In this document: positions 27,228 through 36,540 of the stretch, in pieces
Numbering within the stretch: position 1 is the first letter of the stretch
Layout of the letters: each line of letters begins with the position of its first letter
NCBI GenBank assembly: GCA_041281825.1
Contig: CP166298.1
Location: forward strand, 4,402,001 to 4,466,000
Reading direction: 5' to 3'
DNA: 64,000 bases
DNA from: Paenibacillus_D tarimensis_A
GTDB taxonomy: Bacteria; Bacillota; Bacilli; Paenibacillales; Paenibacillaceae
Translations under genes and position numbers: made by a program
The notes under the pieces: generated by a model
Seen by the model: only the letters and a program-made list of their open reading frames with translations
What the model was told of the DNA's origin: nothing
Database searches by the model: none

Positions 27228-27613
27228 ATATTTGTTTGGTGATGTTCATCAAATCTCCCTGTACCGTTAATTCTTAATCTCAGCTTCTTGCTAAAATCAA
27301 TGACCAGCAACCCGAGATCATAATTCATTGCCAGATTTTCATTCAAAGGATCACCCTTGACAGGTCCGGACCTGATCGTTATTGCGGCATCATCCGTCGC
27401 AGCGATGAATCCAGGCTCTCCCGTTAACATGGAACACCACACTCTTCCCTTCTTATCGACTGAAGCTGCAACGACCAACGTTTGTGTCGACAAGAAAGCA
27501 ACGGCCCCTTTAGGGATCCTGTTCTTAATGCCTCTTCCGTTTTGTTCCGCTATTATCTCCGCACCCGCCAGCTTCTGCACCGCTATTTCCCCGGGATGGT
27601 ATATGCCCGGCAT
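27224..27613 (-). CDS. Pyridoxamine-phosphate-oxidase-like protein, short form
   Basis: A 129-residue protein resembling the N-terminal flavin-binding part of pyridoxamine 5'-phosphate-oxidase-like proteins: YHPGEIAVQKLAGA, VVAASVDKKGRVWCSMLTGEPGF and LGLLVIDFSKKLRLRINGTG. Relatives known to me are longer, so this one is probably shortened just after the RINGTG strand. The ATG at 27613 directly follows the stop of the DJ-1 gene (TAAATG), and its end overlaps the DsrE-like gene. It may still bind flavin as a dimer; truncation makes this uncertain. Confidence 0.6.
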   Translation of the reverse strand: MPGIYHPGEIAVQKLAGAEIIAEQNGRGIKNRIPKGAVAFLSTQTLVVAASVDKKGRVWCSMLTGEPGFIAATDDAAITIRSGPVKGDPLNENLAMNYDLGLLVIDFSKKLRLRINGTGRFDEHHQTNM

Positions 27614-28270
27614 TTATTCGCTTCCCCACTCGATATCGGACCTGTAAACGTCATAAGCAAGGTGGTATTCCATAATCCGCGCCACTTCGGAAACGAAAGG
27701 CTCATCATAGCCGGCCCGCCGAAGTAAATGAAACCCAAGCTCCATCCCGGAAGCGATGCCGCCGGCAGTTACGATTCTGCCGCTGTCCACTACACGGGCG
27801 CGGCTGATCCGGCAGGCCGGGGCGATTTCCGCAAGCCGTTCTATCGGCACTTTTCCCATCTGCGATGCCTCAAGACTGTCCGGTTCCTTTCGGTTTGTCG
27901 CCGCGATGCCGTCGAGCAGCCCCATATTCCCGTATACCCAGGAGCCTGTGCAAACGCTGGTCAGCAGGCACGACTCGGGCAATGAGCGGATATAACGGTG
28001 CAGGCGGCCGTTAAACATCTCCTGACGTGTGCCGAAACCGCCCGGAATCAAAAACGCGTCCATGTCCGGCTCCTCCAAGAAGCTATGGTTCGGCAGCACG
28101 GTAAAGCCCGCCTGTGTTTGAACGGGCCGTAATGCATCCGCGATGAGAAACGCTTCCAGCTCCGGATCAAGCCGACGGGCTACCGAGAATACGCCGTACG
28201 GAGCAGAATAGTCTATAACTTCCGCATCTTTGAATACATATATCCCCAGCCGGAATCCCGCTTTTTTCAT
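27614..28270 (-). CDS. DJ-1/PfpI-family protein, isonitrile-hydratase-like
   Basis: A 218-residue class I glutamine amidotransferase-like protein with the nucleophile elbow SVCTGSW (Cys 107), IPGGFGTR (oxyanion part) and VTAGGIASGMELG, the layout of isonitrile hydratases and related ThiJ/PfpI proteins. GGGAGAAGGAG precedes the ATG at 28270. It leads a three-gene leftward cluster and is divergent from a LysR regulator that probably controls it. Catalytic substrate is not known; resemblance to isonitrile hydratase is by motif only. Confidence 0.82.
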   Translation of the reverse strand: MKKAGFRLGIYVFKDAEVIDYSAPYGVFSVARRLDPELEAFLIADALRPVQTQAGFTVLPNHSFLEEPDMDAFLIPGGFGTRQEMFNGRLHRYIRSLPESCLLTSVCTGSWVYGNMGLLDGIAATNRKEPDSLEASQMGKVPIERLAEIAPACRISRARVVDSGRIVTAGGIASGMELGFHLLRRAGYDEPFVSEVARIMEYHLAYDVYRSDIEWGSE

Positions 28271-28407
28271 CTTCTCCTTCTCCCTTCTTCAAATTATGGT
28301 TACAATTGGATCGAGTTCTATGCTATCATGTTATTATCTATTTGAATAACGAAAAAATCCGATGTTTGGTATCGGCATTTCCGATATCAAAGGGAGAGAA
28401 ACTCACT

Positions 28408-29310
28408 ATGATTGAGATGCTGGAAGGGCGATTTTTGCTCACTTTTTTAACCGTACAGGAGGAGGGAAGCTTTAGCAGGGCGGCGGCAAAGCTAGGATAT
28501 GTGCAATCGACCGTAACGTCACAAATTCAATTGCTTGAGCAAGGCTGCAGGCAAAAGCTGTTTCACCGCCTCCCCCGCGGAGTGAAACTGACGGAAGCCG
28601 GGGAGAAGCTGGCCGTATATGCCCGCCAATTCGTTCAGCTCGGCCAGTCGCTGGAGGAAGCGCTCGGGAGCTTGGAGGAACCGAAGGGGCCCGTTCGGGT
28701 TCGGGCGTTAGAGTCGTTTTGCGTCAATCGGCTGACAAGATTTTTCAACCCGTTTTTTGGGGATTATCCAAAAGTTACACTATTGCTGGAAACCGGATTT
28801 CAAGGGGACATCGTCGAGCAAGTGCTCTCTCATGCCGTCGATTTCGGGATCGTTCCGAAAGATCCGGCACGGGAAGATTTACTATTCGAGCCTTTAATCG
28901 AGGAAGAAATGGTGCTTGTAGCGTCCAAAGAATTGGCCGACCGCATACTTGAGAAAGGATGGGGGTGGCTGCAAGGGATCCAAGTCATCGGCTTCGGCGA
29001 GCGGTGCGTCTACCAGACCGACGGACAAAAGCTGCTTGCTGAAATGGGAATGCCCGCAGAGACTCAATTGGCGGAGTTCCCCAGTACGGAATTAATTCGA
29101 CATATGGTCGCTTGCGGGCTTGGTGTCGCGTTTGTTCCGGAGATTACAATGGAGCTGGAAATAGCCGAAGGAACCGTTGTCAGCCTTCCATTACCGAAGC
29201 AAGTCCGGCTGACACACGGAATTATAAGGCATCGTGACAGAGTTCTGAATACTCCGGCGAAGGTATTCCGAAACAAGCTGCTGGAGTATTTTTCAACTAT
29301 TCACATCTAA
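28408..29310 (+). CDS. LysR-family transcriptional regulator
   Basis: A 300-residue LysR regulator: winged helix (FLTVQEEGSFSRAAAKLGYV, about 10-30; QSTVTSQIQLLEQ) and an effector domain. I start it at the ATG at 28408, after AAAGGGAGAG; the frame is open further up to 28306 but without a ribosome site. Divergent from the DJ-1/PNPOx-like/DsrE-like cluster with 137 bp between starts, the classic arrangement for a LysR protein and its target. Its last bases overlap the convergent BlaR-type gene by 4 bp. Confidence 0.9.
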   Translation: MIEMLEGRFLLTFLTVQEEGSFSRAAAKLGYVQSTVTSQIQLLEQGCRQKLFHRLPRGVKLTEAGEKLAVYARQFVQLGQSLEEALGSLEEPKGPVRVRALESFCVNRLTRFFNPFFGDYPKVTLLLETGFQGDIVEQVLSHAVDFGIVPKDPAREDLLFEPLIEEEMVLVASKELADRILEKGWGWLQGIQVIGFGERCVYQTDGQKLLAEMGMPAETQLAEFPSTELIRHMVACGLGVAFVPEITMELEIAEGTVVSLPLPKQVRLTHGIIRHRDRVLNTPAKVFRNKLLEYFSTIHI

Positions 29311-30806
29311 GTTCCCTGGCCTATTTCCCTGAAATTAATTTTGTGCACGAGCGGGTGAAGCGTAGCTTCTTCATATGTAATCCCGTTCTTTGTAACCCTA
29401 TCCGACAAAACAAGGCTGCCGCCGATAATGTTATCTCCAGCAATATTGTTGTGATCTTCGGCTTCCACAATTAGTAGATACGTGTACTCGTTCTGCCCGA
29501 ACGTTTCATTCAGTACATATTTCGTTATAACGATTTCCTTTCCGTTCAGGTATTGCGGATCGACATGCTCAATAGATTGGATAACGTTCATCATCTGCTC
29601 CATCCTGCTGTCGGCCGGATCATCGTCTGGTGATGCCTCGTACGGATAAGTAAATCGGAGTTGCGACTGGTAACTTTTCGTATCATATCCGTACATTTTG
29701 GCGTATAACGAATGAGGGTGCAGACTTGAAGCCGACTGGACGGATTGGTTATCGGCTTTGGCTTGTGAAGGCGGCGAAAACACCGTTAATGCGAGAATGT
29801 TGATCAAAATCAAAATTCCAAGGCCCGCGAACGTCCATTTGTTTTGTACGTTATTATAATTGGCAATCATCTGAACTCTCCTTTTTATCAGATTCGGCTT
29901 GGAGGCCATATTTACACAAATACCAAAACGAGCTTGCGAGGTCATTTCGGCCATTTCAATTAATGTCTTCCCGTAACGTCTAGCTTCCTCGCGTCCCAGT
30001 CGTCTGAGCGTAAGGCGATCGGCTGCGATTTCTTGCTCATTCTTTAGATTGCGTGCAGCGATAAAGATAAGCGGGTTAAACCAGTGTAATGCGACAAGAA
30101 ATCGCACTAAAACATTTACAGGTATGTCGCGGCGCTGATAGTGGGCCAGCTCGTGGCAAATGATGTGACGGAGTTGACGGTGATTATAGCTTGATAAAAG
30201 CTGCTCCGGCATGAATATAGTGGGACGAAATATCCCGCATAAAAATGGGCTGTGATCGTGGCGTACCCACCGGATTGTAATGGTTCGCCGAATGCAGAAA
30301 CGCTCTTTGCATTCCTCCAGCAGCTGTTGAATACCTTTATGGGAATTTACTGTAGACCTTAAGAAGAGACGATTCAAAAACAACCGATCGAGATACAGCC
30401 AACGAACTAAAGAATATATAAAGCCCAGAAACCAAGCGATCTCCGCAATACCCCAATAGAAATTTTGTGAAAAAAACGCCGCTCGATGACTAGACATAGA
30501 GGGATGTAAGAATGACGGAACACTGATAACACCTTCATCAGCTACCACTTCGTGAGGGGGTTCAATCAAAGCTTGCTCCTGACCTTCAACCAGAATATTA
30601 ATATCCGTAAATGTCAGCAAGCTCCACTGACTCCCCTGCCCCCATGGCCAAAGCAAATGTATAAATACGGATAACCAGAGGATGTAGCGCCAATTCCAAC
30701 GGCTTTCGTTTCCGCTCCATCTTACCAGGCCTATAATCAGCAGGATCAAAAATGCTGAGGTTATTGATGTTAGAACAATGTGACTGAAAATATTGTGAAA
30801 AGTCAT
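29307..30806 (-). CDS. BlaR1/MecR1-type M56 membrane metallopeptidase, no beta-lactam sensor
   Basis: A 499-residue protein with membrane helices (about 7-28, 40-56, 115-140, 330-350), a zinc-peptidase M56 domain with HELAH (218-222) and NEQEIAADRL supplying the third ligand. In BlaR1/MecR1 a penicillin-binding domain follows the last helix; here the 150-residue C-terminal part shows no SxxK or KTG sensor motif. It overlaps the BlaI-type gene by 4 bp. It should cleave that repressor on receiving a signal, but the signal is probably not a beta-lactam. No beta-lactamase gene is in the window. Confidence 0.85.
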   Translation of the reverse strand: MTFHNIFSHIVLTSITSAFLILLIIGLVRWSGNESRWNWRYILWLSVFIHLLWPWGQGSQWSLLTFTDINILVEGQEQALIEPPHEVVADEGVISVPSFLHPSMSSHRAAFFSQNFYWGIAEIAWFLGFIYSLVRWLYLDRLFLNRLFLRSTVNSHKGIQQLLEECKERFCIRRTITIRWVRHDHSPFLCGIFRPTIFMPEQLLSSYNHRQLRHIICHELAHYQRRDIPVNVLVRFLVALHWFNPLIFIAARNLKNEQEIAADRLTLRRLGREEARRYGKTLIEMAEMTSQARFGICVNMASKPNLIKRRVQMIANYNNVQNKWTFAGLGILILINILALTVFSPPSQAKADNQSVQSASSLHPHSLYAKMYGYDTKSYQSQLRFTYPYEASPDDDPADSRMEQMMNVIQSIEHVDPQYLNGKEIVITKYVLNETFGQNEYTYLLIVEAEDHNNIAGDNIIGGSLVLSDRVTKNGITYEEATLHPLVHKINFREIGQGT

Positions 30807-31177
30807 GAGTCGCTTCTCTTCTCATCAAGCATTTGTTTCAACTCGTCGATTTCTTCCCTCGTTAATTGTTCTTCATTGATGAAGTGGACGATTGCCGACA
30901 TCGGCCTTCCGCCGAACAGCCGCTCAAGAAAAGATCGTTTTTCAACCTGGATGCAATGACTCCGTTCCACCAACGGATAATATTCATACCTCCTTCCTTT
31001 TTTCACAAAGCTGATTACTTCCTTGTTCAAGAGTCTGTTGATCAAGCTTTTTACCGTCTTGTCCGTCCAGGATTTTCTTTGACGTATGGCTTCAAAGATT
31101 TCATTGGCGGCCATGTTCCCGCGTGTCCATAAACATTCCATGACTTCCCATTCCGCTTCAGTAATACGTGAATTCAT
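30803..31177 (-). CDS. BlaI/MecI/CopY-family repressor
   Basis: A 124-residue winged-helix repressor (ITEAEWEVMECLWTRGNMAA, DKTVKSLINRLLNKEVISF) of the Penicillinase_R family. GGAGG precedes the ATG at 31177. Two palindromes just upstream match the TACA/TGTA operators of this family, so it should repress its own two-gene operon until cleaved by the M56 partner encoded next. Target genes beyond the pair are unknown. Confidence 0.9.
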   Translation of the reverse strand: MNSRITEAEWEVMECLWTRGNMAANEIFEAIRQRKSWTDKTVKSLINRLLNKEVISFVKKGRRYEYYPLVERSHCIQVEKRSFLERLFGGRPMSAIVHFINEEQLTREEIDELKQMLDEKRSDS

Positions 31178-31194
31178 TGAACTGCCTCCTAACT

Positions 31195-31233
31195 ATTACA
31201 ACCGTAATCTTAATAAGAGATTACAGTTGTAAT
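31195..31233 (-). promoter_or_regulatory. BlaI-type operator pair
   Basis: ATTACAaccgTAAT (31195-31208) and ATTACAgtTGTAAT (31220-31233), spaced 25 bp, 18 bp upstream of the repressor start and just beyond the metG stop. TACA/TGTA half-sites are the BlaI/MecI signature. Confidence 0.8.
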
Positions 31234-31248
31234 TGTCAGATGTCAAGT

Positions 31249-32892
31249 CTAATTTGGTAACCGTTGCTCCAATATTCTTGTTTCTTCTTCGATCCGCTTC
31301 ATGTCGATACGTTCGAACAACAGCGATAACTCCTGAATTTGCCGATTTGCAGGAACGGCGACAACCTTCCACTGCGGCCCTTCCAGCTCCAGAAACGTTC
31401 TAATTTTATCGCAGGAAAAAGGGATAAACGGCTGAAGCAAATTCGCGAAATTGGCGATCATTTGCACGCAATGATGCAGCGTATTCCCGCATGCCTCCCG
31501 GTTTTCCTTGAGCTGTGCCCACGGTTTTTGTTCGTCAAAATATTTATTGGCCAGACGGACGCACGCAAATATCGATTCAATTGCTTCCTTGATTCGGCCC
31601 TGTTCGATTAAAGCGCCGGATTCGGAATAGAGCTCCTCCATTCTCCGTTTCCATTCTTCACTTAACTCTCCTTCAGGTACACACCCCTCAAACGATTTGT
31701 GGATAAATGCCAATGTGCGGTTGACAAAATTGCCGAACGCGCCAAGCAGCTCACCATTGTGGCTGTGAATAAACTCTCTCCACGAAAAATCGGCGTCCCT
31801 TTTCTCGGGACCGTTCGCGATCAGAAAATAGCGGATCGAATCCGGCTGATAGCGGCTTATGATGTCCGGTACCCAGACCGCCCAGTTTCGGCTTGTTGAA
31901 AACTTTTTTCCTTCCAGTGTCAAATATTCGCATGATATGATTCGGTCGGGCAAATGAAGGCTCCCCGCACCAAGCAGCAGCGCCGGCCAGACCAAGGTGT
32001 GAAAAGGGATGTTGTCTTTTCCATGTACATAATAAGCGATCGTATTCTCGCGATCCTCCAGCCAGAACCGTTCCCAATCGCAGCCTGTCTCCGCGGCCCA
32101 CTGCTTGCTTGCCGAGAGGTAGCCGCTGACGGCTTCCACCCAGACGTAGATTTTTTTACCTTCGAAGCCTTCAACCGGAACATCAACGCCCCAGGTCAAA
32201 TCTCTGGTTGCAGCGCGGTCCTGCAGTCCCTCTTCCAAATATCTTTTCGTCAACTGTACGGCATTGTCTCTCCAACCCTGAGATTTTTCCGTAAATTCAG
32301 TCAATTCAGCCTGGAATCGGGAAAGCGCCAGGTAATAATGCTCCGTCGGACGTTCGACAGGCGGATTTCCGCACAGCTTGCACGCCTTATCCGATAAGTC
32401 TGCAGGGTCTAACAGCGTTGAGCAATGATCGCATTGATCTCCCCGGGCGCGATTGCCGCAAACCGGACATCCCCCCTCGACGTACCGGTCCGGCAAAAAC
32501 CGCCCATCCGTTTCGCAATAGGTTTGCAATGACGTTTTTTTGTATAAATAATCATTTTTCAGAAGCTTCAAAAATAACTCACGAACGACCTCATGATGAA
32601 ATGGCTGGTCTGTTCGTGTGTACAAATCATACGAGAAGCCCAACTGCTTAAAACAATCGACAAATTGTTGATGGAACCGGTCCGCAATTTGTCCCGGGGC
32701 AACACCTTCCTGAGCCGCTTGAACGGCAACGGGCGTTCCATGGCAATCGCTGCCCGACACATACAATACGTTGTCGCCTTTGGCGCGGAAATAGCGCGCC
32801 AGCACATCGCCCGGCAGCAAGCTCGCCAGCCTTCCCAAATGCAACGAACCGTTAGCATACGGCCATGCTCCGCCGATAAATATATTGGCCAC
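31249..32892 (-). CDS. metG: Methionyl-tRNA synthetase (T-box-controlled)
   Basis: A 547-residue class I synthetase that charges tRNA-Met. Visible motifs are PYANGSLHLGR (HIGH site, about 11-21), GSDCHGTP, a zinc knuckle with CPVC, CDHC and CKLC pairs, and KKFSTS (KMSKS equivalent). The C-terminal dimerisation domain found in some MetRS is absent. The GTG start at 32892 lies eight bases after AAGGAGG; an upstream in-frame start has no such site. A T-box leader with an ATG specifier precedes it. The HLGR and KFSTS variants mark a divergent MetRS lineage, so this may be a second copy in the genome. Confidence 0.92.
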   Translation of the reverse strand: MANIFIGGAWPYANGSLHLGRLASLLPGDVLARYFRAKGDNVLYVSGSDCHGTPVAVQAAQEGVAPGQIADRFHQQFVDCFKQLGFSYDLYTRTDQPFHHEVVRELFLKLLKNDYLYKKTSLQTYCETDGRFLPDRYVEGGCPVCGNRARGDQCDHCSTLLDPADLSDKACKLCGNPPVERPTEHYYLALSRFQAELTEFTEKSQGWRDNAVQLTKRYLEEGLQDRAATRDLTWGVDVPVEGFEGKKIYVWVEAVSGYLSASKQWAAETGCDWERFWLEDRENTIAYYVHGKDNIPFHTLVWPALLLGAGSLHLPDRIISCEYLTLEGKKFSTSRNWAVWVPDIISRYQPDSIRYFLIANGPEKRDADFSWREFIHSHNGELLGAFGNFVNRTLAFIHKSFEGCVPEGELSEEWKRRMEELYSESGALIEQGRIKEAIESIFACVRLANKYFDEQKPWAQLKENREACGNTLHHCVQMIANFANLLQPFIPFSCDKIRTFLELEGPQWKVVAVPANRQIQELSLLFERIDMKRIEEETRILEQRLPN

Positions 32893-32922
32893 AATAAAGA
32901 CCTCCTTCAAAATGGGCAAAAT

Positions 32923-33220
32923 AAAAAACTCTCATCCCAACAAAGGGACGAGAGTTGATCTCACGCGGTACCACCCAATTTTATCAATGCCTTGCGGCAT
33001 TCACCTCTTCAGGTACGACGCGGGAAGCGTTTATACCCTAGCACGTTAACGGATGCGGGTTCCGGCGCAGCCTACAACCGCATGAGGGTTCGGTGCGCAG
33101 CTCTGAGACCATGTTCCCGAGGTTATTCTTTGCTCCTTTTCAGCTGCCGGAGCTCTCTGTCCAAAGACTTCACCTGCGGTACTCTTTCTCTTCTTCGCTT
33201 TTTTGGTTATTCAAGTTAAA
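32923..33220 (-). ncRNA. T-box riboswitch, methionine specifier
   Basis: On the minus strand: stem I with GGACAGAGAG (about 33151-33160), specifier ATG in GGGAACATGGTC (33110-33112), T-box TTGGGTGGTACCGCG (32964-32979), and terminator ACTCTCGTCCC / GGGATGAGAGT + T-run (32923-32955). Uncharged tRNA-Met should stabilise the antiterminator and raise metG expression. The specifier agrees with the downstream gene. Confidence 0.93.
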
Positions 33221-33224
33221 GGGA

Positions 33225-33253
33225 ATTATACAAAAATGGGATTGTTTAGTCAA
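33225..33253 (-). promoter_or_regulatory. Sigma-A promoter of metG
   Basis: TTGACT, 17-bp spacer, TATAAT on the minus strand, just upstream of the T-box stem I. Near-perfect consensus. The remaining 33254-33471 shows only a weak TTGACA (33382) before the S9 peptidase gene. Confidence 0.85.
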
Positions 33254-33471
33254 GGAAATGTTCTTAAATAACCGCTAACGCATCGAGATCGTGATTTTTT
33301 GCTCCTGCTGGTTCCAGTTTACATTCGCCCCAAGCGTCTCGCTTTAGACGTTATTGATTTGGAAAAAGTTGTGAAGTGTGGTTGACAGACTCGATTAAAA
33401 CCGCTTACTTCCTCTATTTGGGAAAATCGTTTATTTTAATAGATATCAACCGATAAAAGGAGACATGCCCA

Positions 33472-35316
33472 ATGATCCATTCAGTTCCTTCGCCTACGCT
33501 TATCCCTCGCGACGTATTGTTCGGCAATCCGACGAAAGCAAATCCGCAATTATCCCCCGACGGAAGGTTCCTGTCTTATCTGGCTCCGCTGAACGGTGTC
33601 CTTAACGTATGGGTTGGTCCTGCCGGGGGCGAAGAGTATAAAGCGGTAACCCAAGACAACGACAGAGGCATCCGATTCTATTTCTGGGGGTATGACAACG
33701 AACATATCCTTTACGTTCAGGATGTAGGCGGAAACGAAAACTGGCGCCTGTATTCCGTAAACCTGTCGACCAGCGAAACCAGGGATTTAACGCCGTTTGA
33801 GAACGTCCAGGTGAATATTGTCAAGCATAGCAAAGATCATCCGAACGAGATCCTTATCGCCTTAAATAAAGAGAATCCCGCGGCCCATGACGTATACCTG
33901 CTCAAACTCTCGTCCGGAACGCTGGAACTAGTCGCTAAAAATCCCGGCAATATCGTTCATTGGGTAACCGACGGCGATTTGAACGTACGCGGCGCTGTAG
34001 CCTCTACACCGGATGGAGGGACGGACCTGCTCTTGTATGGTAAGGACGGGGAGTGGAATACCTTCCTTTCGTGGGATATGGAAGATTCGATGGCCAGCCG
34101 CCCGGTCGGTTTTACGAAAGACAACCGGGAAATGTACCTTATCGATTCAAGACATGTAAATGCGGGACGTTTAATCCAAATGAAGCTCTCCGATCAATCG
34201 TTTCGGATCATTGCGGAGGATCCGCAGTACGATGTAGAACATGTGATGACCGATCCGGAAACCTATGAGGTTCTAGCCGTTTCTTTCAATAAACAAAGAA
34301 AAGAATGGGTCGTTCAAGACGATTCGATCAAAGAAGACTTTGTGGCTATTCGCAAGCTGCATGACGGAGACTTTTCCATCCATAACCGCGACGCAGCCGA
34401 TCGCACCTGGCTGATCGGTTTTCATTCGGACACGGGACCTGCATCCTATTACATATATAACCGGGAAACCAGGGAGGGAACATTCCTCTTCCACAATAAG
34501 CCGGAATTGGCCGAGTATGAATTAATGCCGATGAAGCCGATATCCTTTACTTCACGCGACGGTCTCACCATTCATGGCTATATTACCTATCCGCCCGGCA
34601 ATCGCACTAAATTGCCGTTGGTATTGAATGTGCATGGCGGTCCGTGGTCCAGAGATTCATGGGGATTCGATCCGGAAGCCCAATGGCTGGCCAACCGCGG
34701 ATATGCCTGTCTGTCCGTTAATTTCAGAGGCTCTACGGGATACGGGAAAAACTTTCTAAATGCAGGAAATAAAGAGTGGGCGGGCGCCATGCATAACGAC
34801 CTTGTTGATGCCGTCAATTGGGCAGTGGATCAAGGCATTGCCGATCCTGGTAAGGTCGCCATATACGGCGGGTCATACGGTGGTTATGCCGCTCTGGTAG
34901 GTGCGACCTTTACGCCCGATCTGTTCTGTTGTGCCGTCGATGTCGTCGGACCGAGCAATATAATCACGTTAATCCAATCGATCCCTCCCTATTGGACACC
35001 GATGCTTGCGGCACTTCACAAAAGAGTCGGCCATCCGGAGCTGGAAGAAGACTTTTTGAAATCCCGCTCTCCCATTTATAAAGTGGATCAAATCAAAATC
35101 CCGATCCTCATTGCACAGGGCGCGAACGATCCGCGTGTGAAGCAGGCGGAATCCGAGCAAATTGTTGCGGCGATGAAGGAAAAAAATCTGGAATACGAAT
35201 ATCTGTTATTTCCGGACGAAGGTCACGGTTTCGCTAAACCTGAAAACCGCCTGAAATTCTATGAGAGAGCGGAGAAATTTCTTGCCAGAAATTTGAACGG
35301 CCGTTATGAGGAATAA
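33472..35316 (+). CDS. S9-family prolyl-oligopeptidase-like serine peptidase
   Basis: A 614-residue cytoplasmic enzyme: N-terminal beta-propeller (about 20-345, WD40/DPP-like repeats) and C-terminal alpha/beta hydrolase (about 370-610). Catalytic Ser 468 in GGSYGGY, Asp 553 in GANDPRV and His 585 in DEGHGF; the HGGPW oxyanion strand is at about 388. Such enzymes cut short peptides or acyl-peptides; no signal peptide is present. ATG at 33472 follows AAAGGAGA. It is monocistronic, ended by a shared stem-loop. Family certain, substrate unknown. Confidence 0.9.
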   Translation: MIHSVPSPTLIPRDVLFGNPTKANPQLSPDGRFLSYLAPLNGVLNVWVGPAGGEEYKAVTQDNDRGIRFYFWGYDNEHILYVQDVGGNENWRLYSVNLSTSETRDLTPFENVQVNIVKHSKDHPNEILIALNKENPAAHDVYLLKLSSGTLELVAKNPGNIVHWVTDGDLNVRGAVASTPDGGTDLLLYGKDGEWNTFLSWDMEDSMASRPVGFTKDNREMYLIDSRHVNAGRLIQMKLSDQSFRIIAEDPQYDVEHVMTDPETYEVLAVSFNKQRKEWVVQDDSIKEDFVAIRKLHDGDFSIHNRDAADRTWLIGFHSDTGPASYYIYNRETREGTFLFHNKPELAEYELMPMKPISFTSRDGLTIHGYITYPPGNRTKLPLVLNVHGGPWSRDSWGFDPEAQWLANRGYACLSVNFRGSTGYGKNFLNAGNKEWAGAMHNDLVDAVNWAVDQGIADPGKVAIYGGSYGGYAALVGATFTPDLFCCAVDVVGPSNIITLIQSIPPYWTPMLAALHKRVGHPELEEDFLKSRSPIYKVDQIKIPILIAQGANDPRVKQAESEQIVAAMKEKNLEYEYLLFPDEGHGFAKPENRLKFYERAEKFLARNLNGRYEE

Positions 35317-35347
35317 ATAGTATCTTGAAGGTAAATGCCAGTACTTA

Positions 35348-35413
35348 GAGGATGAGATTTGAGCATAGACGCAGCAGATTTCCTAACGCTCTCTGCTTGA
35401 TCTCATCCTCATT
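35348..35413. terminator. Bidirectional stem-loop between S9 peptidase and serC
   Basis: GAGGATGAGAT (35348-35358) pairs with ATCTCATCCTC (about 35398-35408) followed by ATTTTT on the plus strand. It lies between two convergent genes and can end transcription from the S9 gene; weaker for serC. Confidence 0.75.
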
Positions 35414-35426
35414 TTTCTTCAGAATA

Positions 35427-36509
35427 TTATCCGTTACGCTGTTGAAAATCAGCCATGAAATCGGCAAGCTCTTTGCACGCCGGAACCGGAACGGCATTAT
35501 ATGCCGAAGCCCGCAGCCCGCCTACGCTGCGATGGCCGCCCAAGCCTTCAAAGCCGTTGATCACGGCCTCCTGAACGAATCGCTTCTCAAGCTCTTCATC
35601 CAACATTCGCCACGTAATATTCATCATTGAACGGAATGGCTTCTCGACAATGCCCTTATAATAGCCGCCGCTGGCATCAATAACATCATACAACAGTTTT
35701 GCTTTTTCACTATTTTGTTTTTCCAGTTGTGTTATGCCTCCCTGCCGTTCCGTCCATTCAAGCACAAGCTTCATCAAATAAATGGAAAAAACCGGGGGTG
35801 TGTTATATAGCGATTGGTGCTGAACGTAAGTGTTGTAATTGAATATGGTAGGAATATGTTCGGCACATTCCTTCAGCAGCTCCTCATGAATTACCGCTAC
35901 GGTAACGCCGGCAGGACCGAGATTTTTTTGCGCGGCCGCATAAAACATCGAAAACCTTGTAAAATCAATCTTGCGGCTCATCATATCGCTGGTCATATCG
36001 CCTATGAGCGGTACCTTGCCGGTATCGGGTAAGCTGCGAAATTGTGAACCCTCGATCGTATTGTTGGTCGTCATATGCACGAAGGCGGAATCCGTTCCTA
36101 ATGGCTCGTCTATTACAGGGAGCTTGCGCCACCCATTGTCCTTACTGCTCGCCAGAATGGCTGCCTTGCCAATGGTTTGTGCTTCTAAATACGCCTTCTC
36201 CGAGAAACTGCCCGATAAAATATAATGGCCGACTTTTCCGGGTTTCAAAAAGTTCAACGGCACCAAAGCAAACTGCATGCTCGCACCGCCGCCCATAAAT
36301 AGAACTCTGTACTCTGCAGGAAGCTCCAATAACTCTGCAAGCAACTGCACCGTTTCTTCGCCAAGCCGCTCCACTTCTTTGCTGCGATGCGACATCTCCA
36401 TGACCGACATTCCAAGCTCCCGGTAATTGGCGAATTCCTTCTGCGCCTGCTCAAGCACTTCCAGCGGCAGGGCGGCCGGCCCCGGGTTAAAGTTGTTGAT
36501 TCGATTCAT
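35427..36509 (-). CDS. serC: Phosphoserine aminotransferase
   Basis: A 360-residue PLP enzyme that makes 3-phosphoserine from 3-phosphohydroxypyruvate with glutamate. The start NFNPGPAALPLEVLEQAQ, MEMSHRSKE, GGGASMQFA and TTNNTIEG are SerC hallmarks, and Lys of AAQKNLGPAG (about 195) binds PLP. ATG at 36509 follows GAGGAGG. A T-box leader and consensus promoter lie upstream, so amino-acid starvation should induce it. serA and serB are not adjacent. Confidence 0.95.
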   Translation of the reverse strand: MNRINNFNPGPAALPLEVLEQAQKEFANYRELGMSVMEMSHRSKEVERLGEETVQLLAELLELPAEYRVLFMGGGASMQFALVPLNFLKPGKVGHYILSGSFSEKAYLEAQTIGKAAILASSKDNGWRKLPVIDEPLGTDSAFVHMTTNNTIEGSQFRSLPDTGKVPLIGDMTSDMMSRKIDFTRFSMFYAAAQKNLGPAGVTVAVIHEELLKECAEHIPTIFNYNTYVQHQSLYNTPPVFSIYLMKLVLEWTERQGGITQLEKQNSEKAKLLYDVIDASGGYYKGIVEKPFRSMMNITWRMLDEELEKRFVQEAVINGFEGLGGHRSVGGLRASAYNAVPVPACKELADFMADFQQRNG

Positions 36510-36540
36510 TTCTCCAGCCTCCTCATTTTTTTGAAAAAAC

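Noticed and set aside
29307..31177. Beta-lactam resistance operon
   Set aside because: The M56 protein lacks the penicillin-binding sensor domain and no beta-lactamase or PBP2a gene is present in the window.
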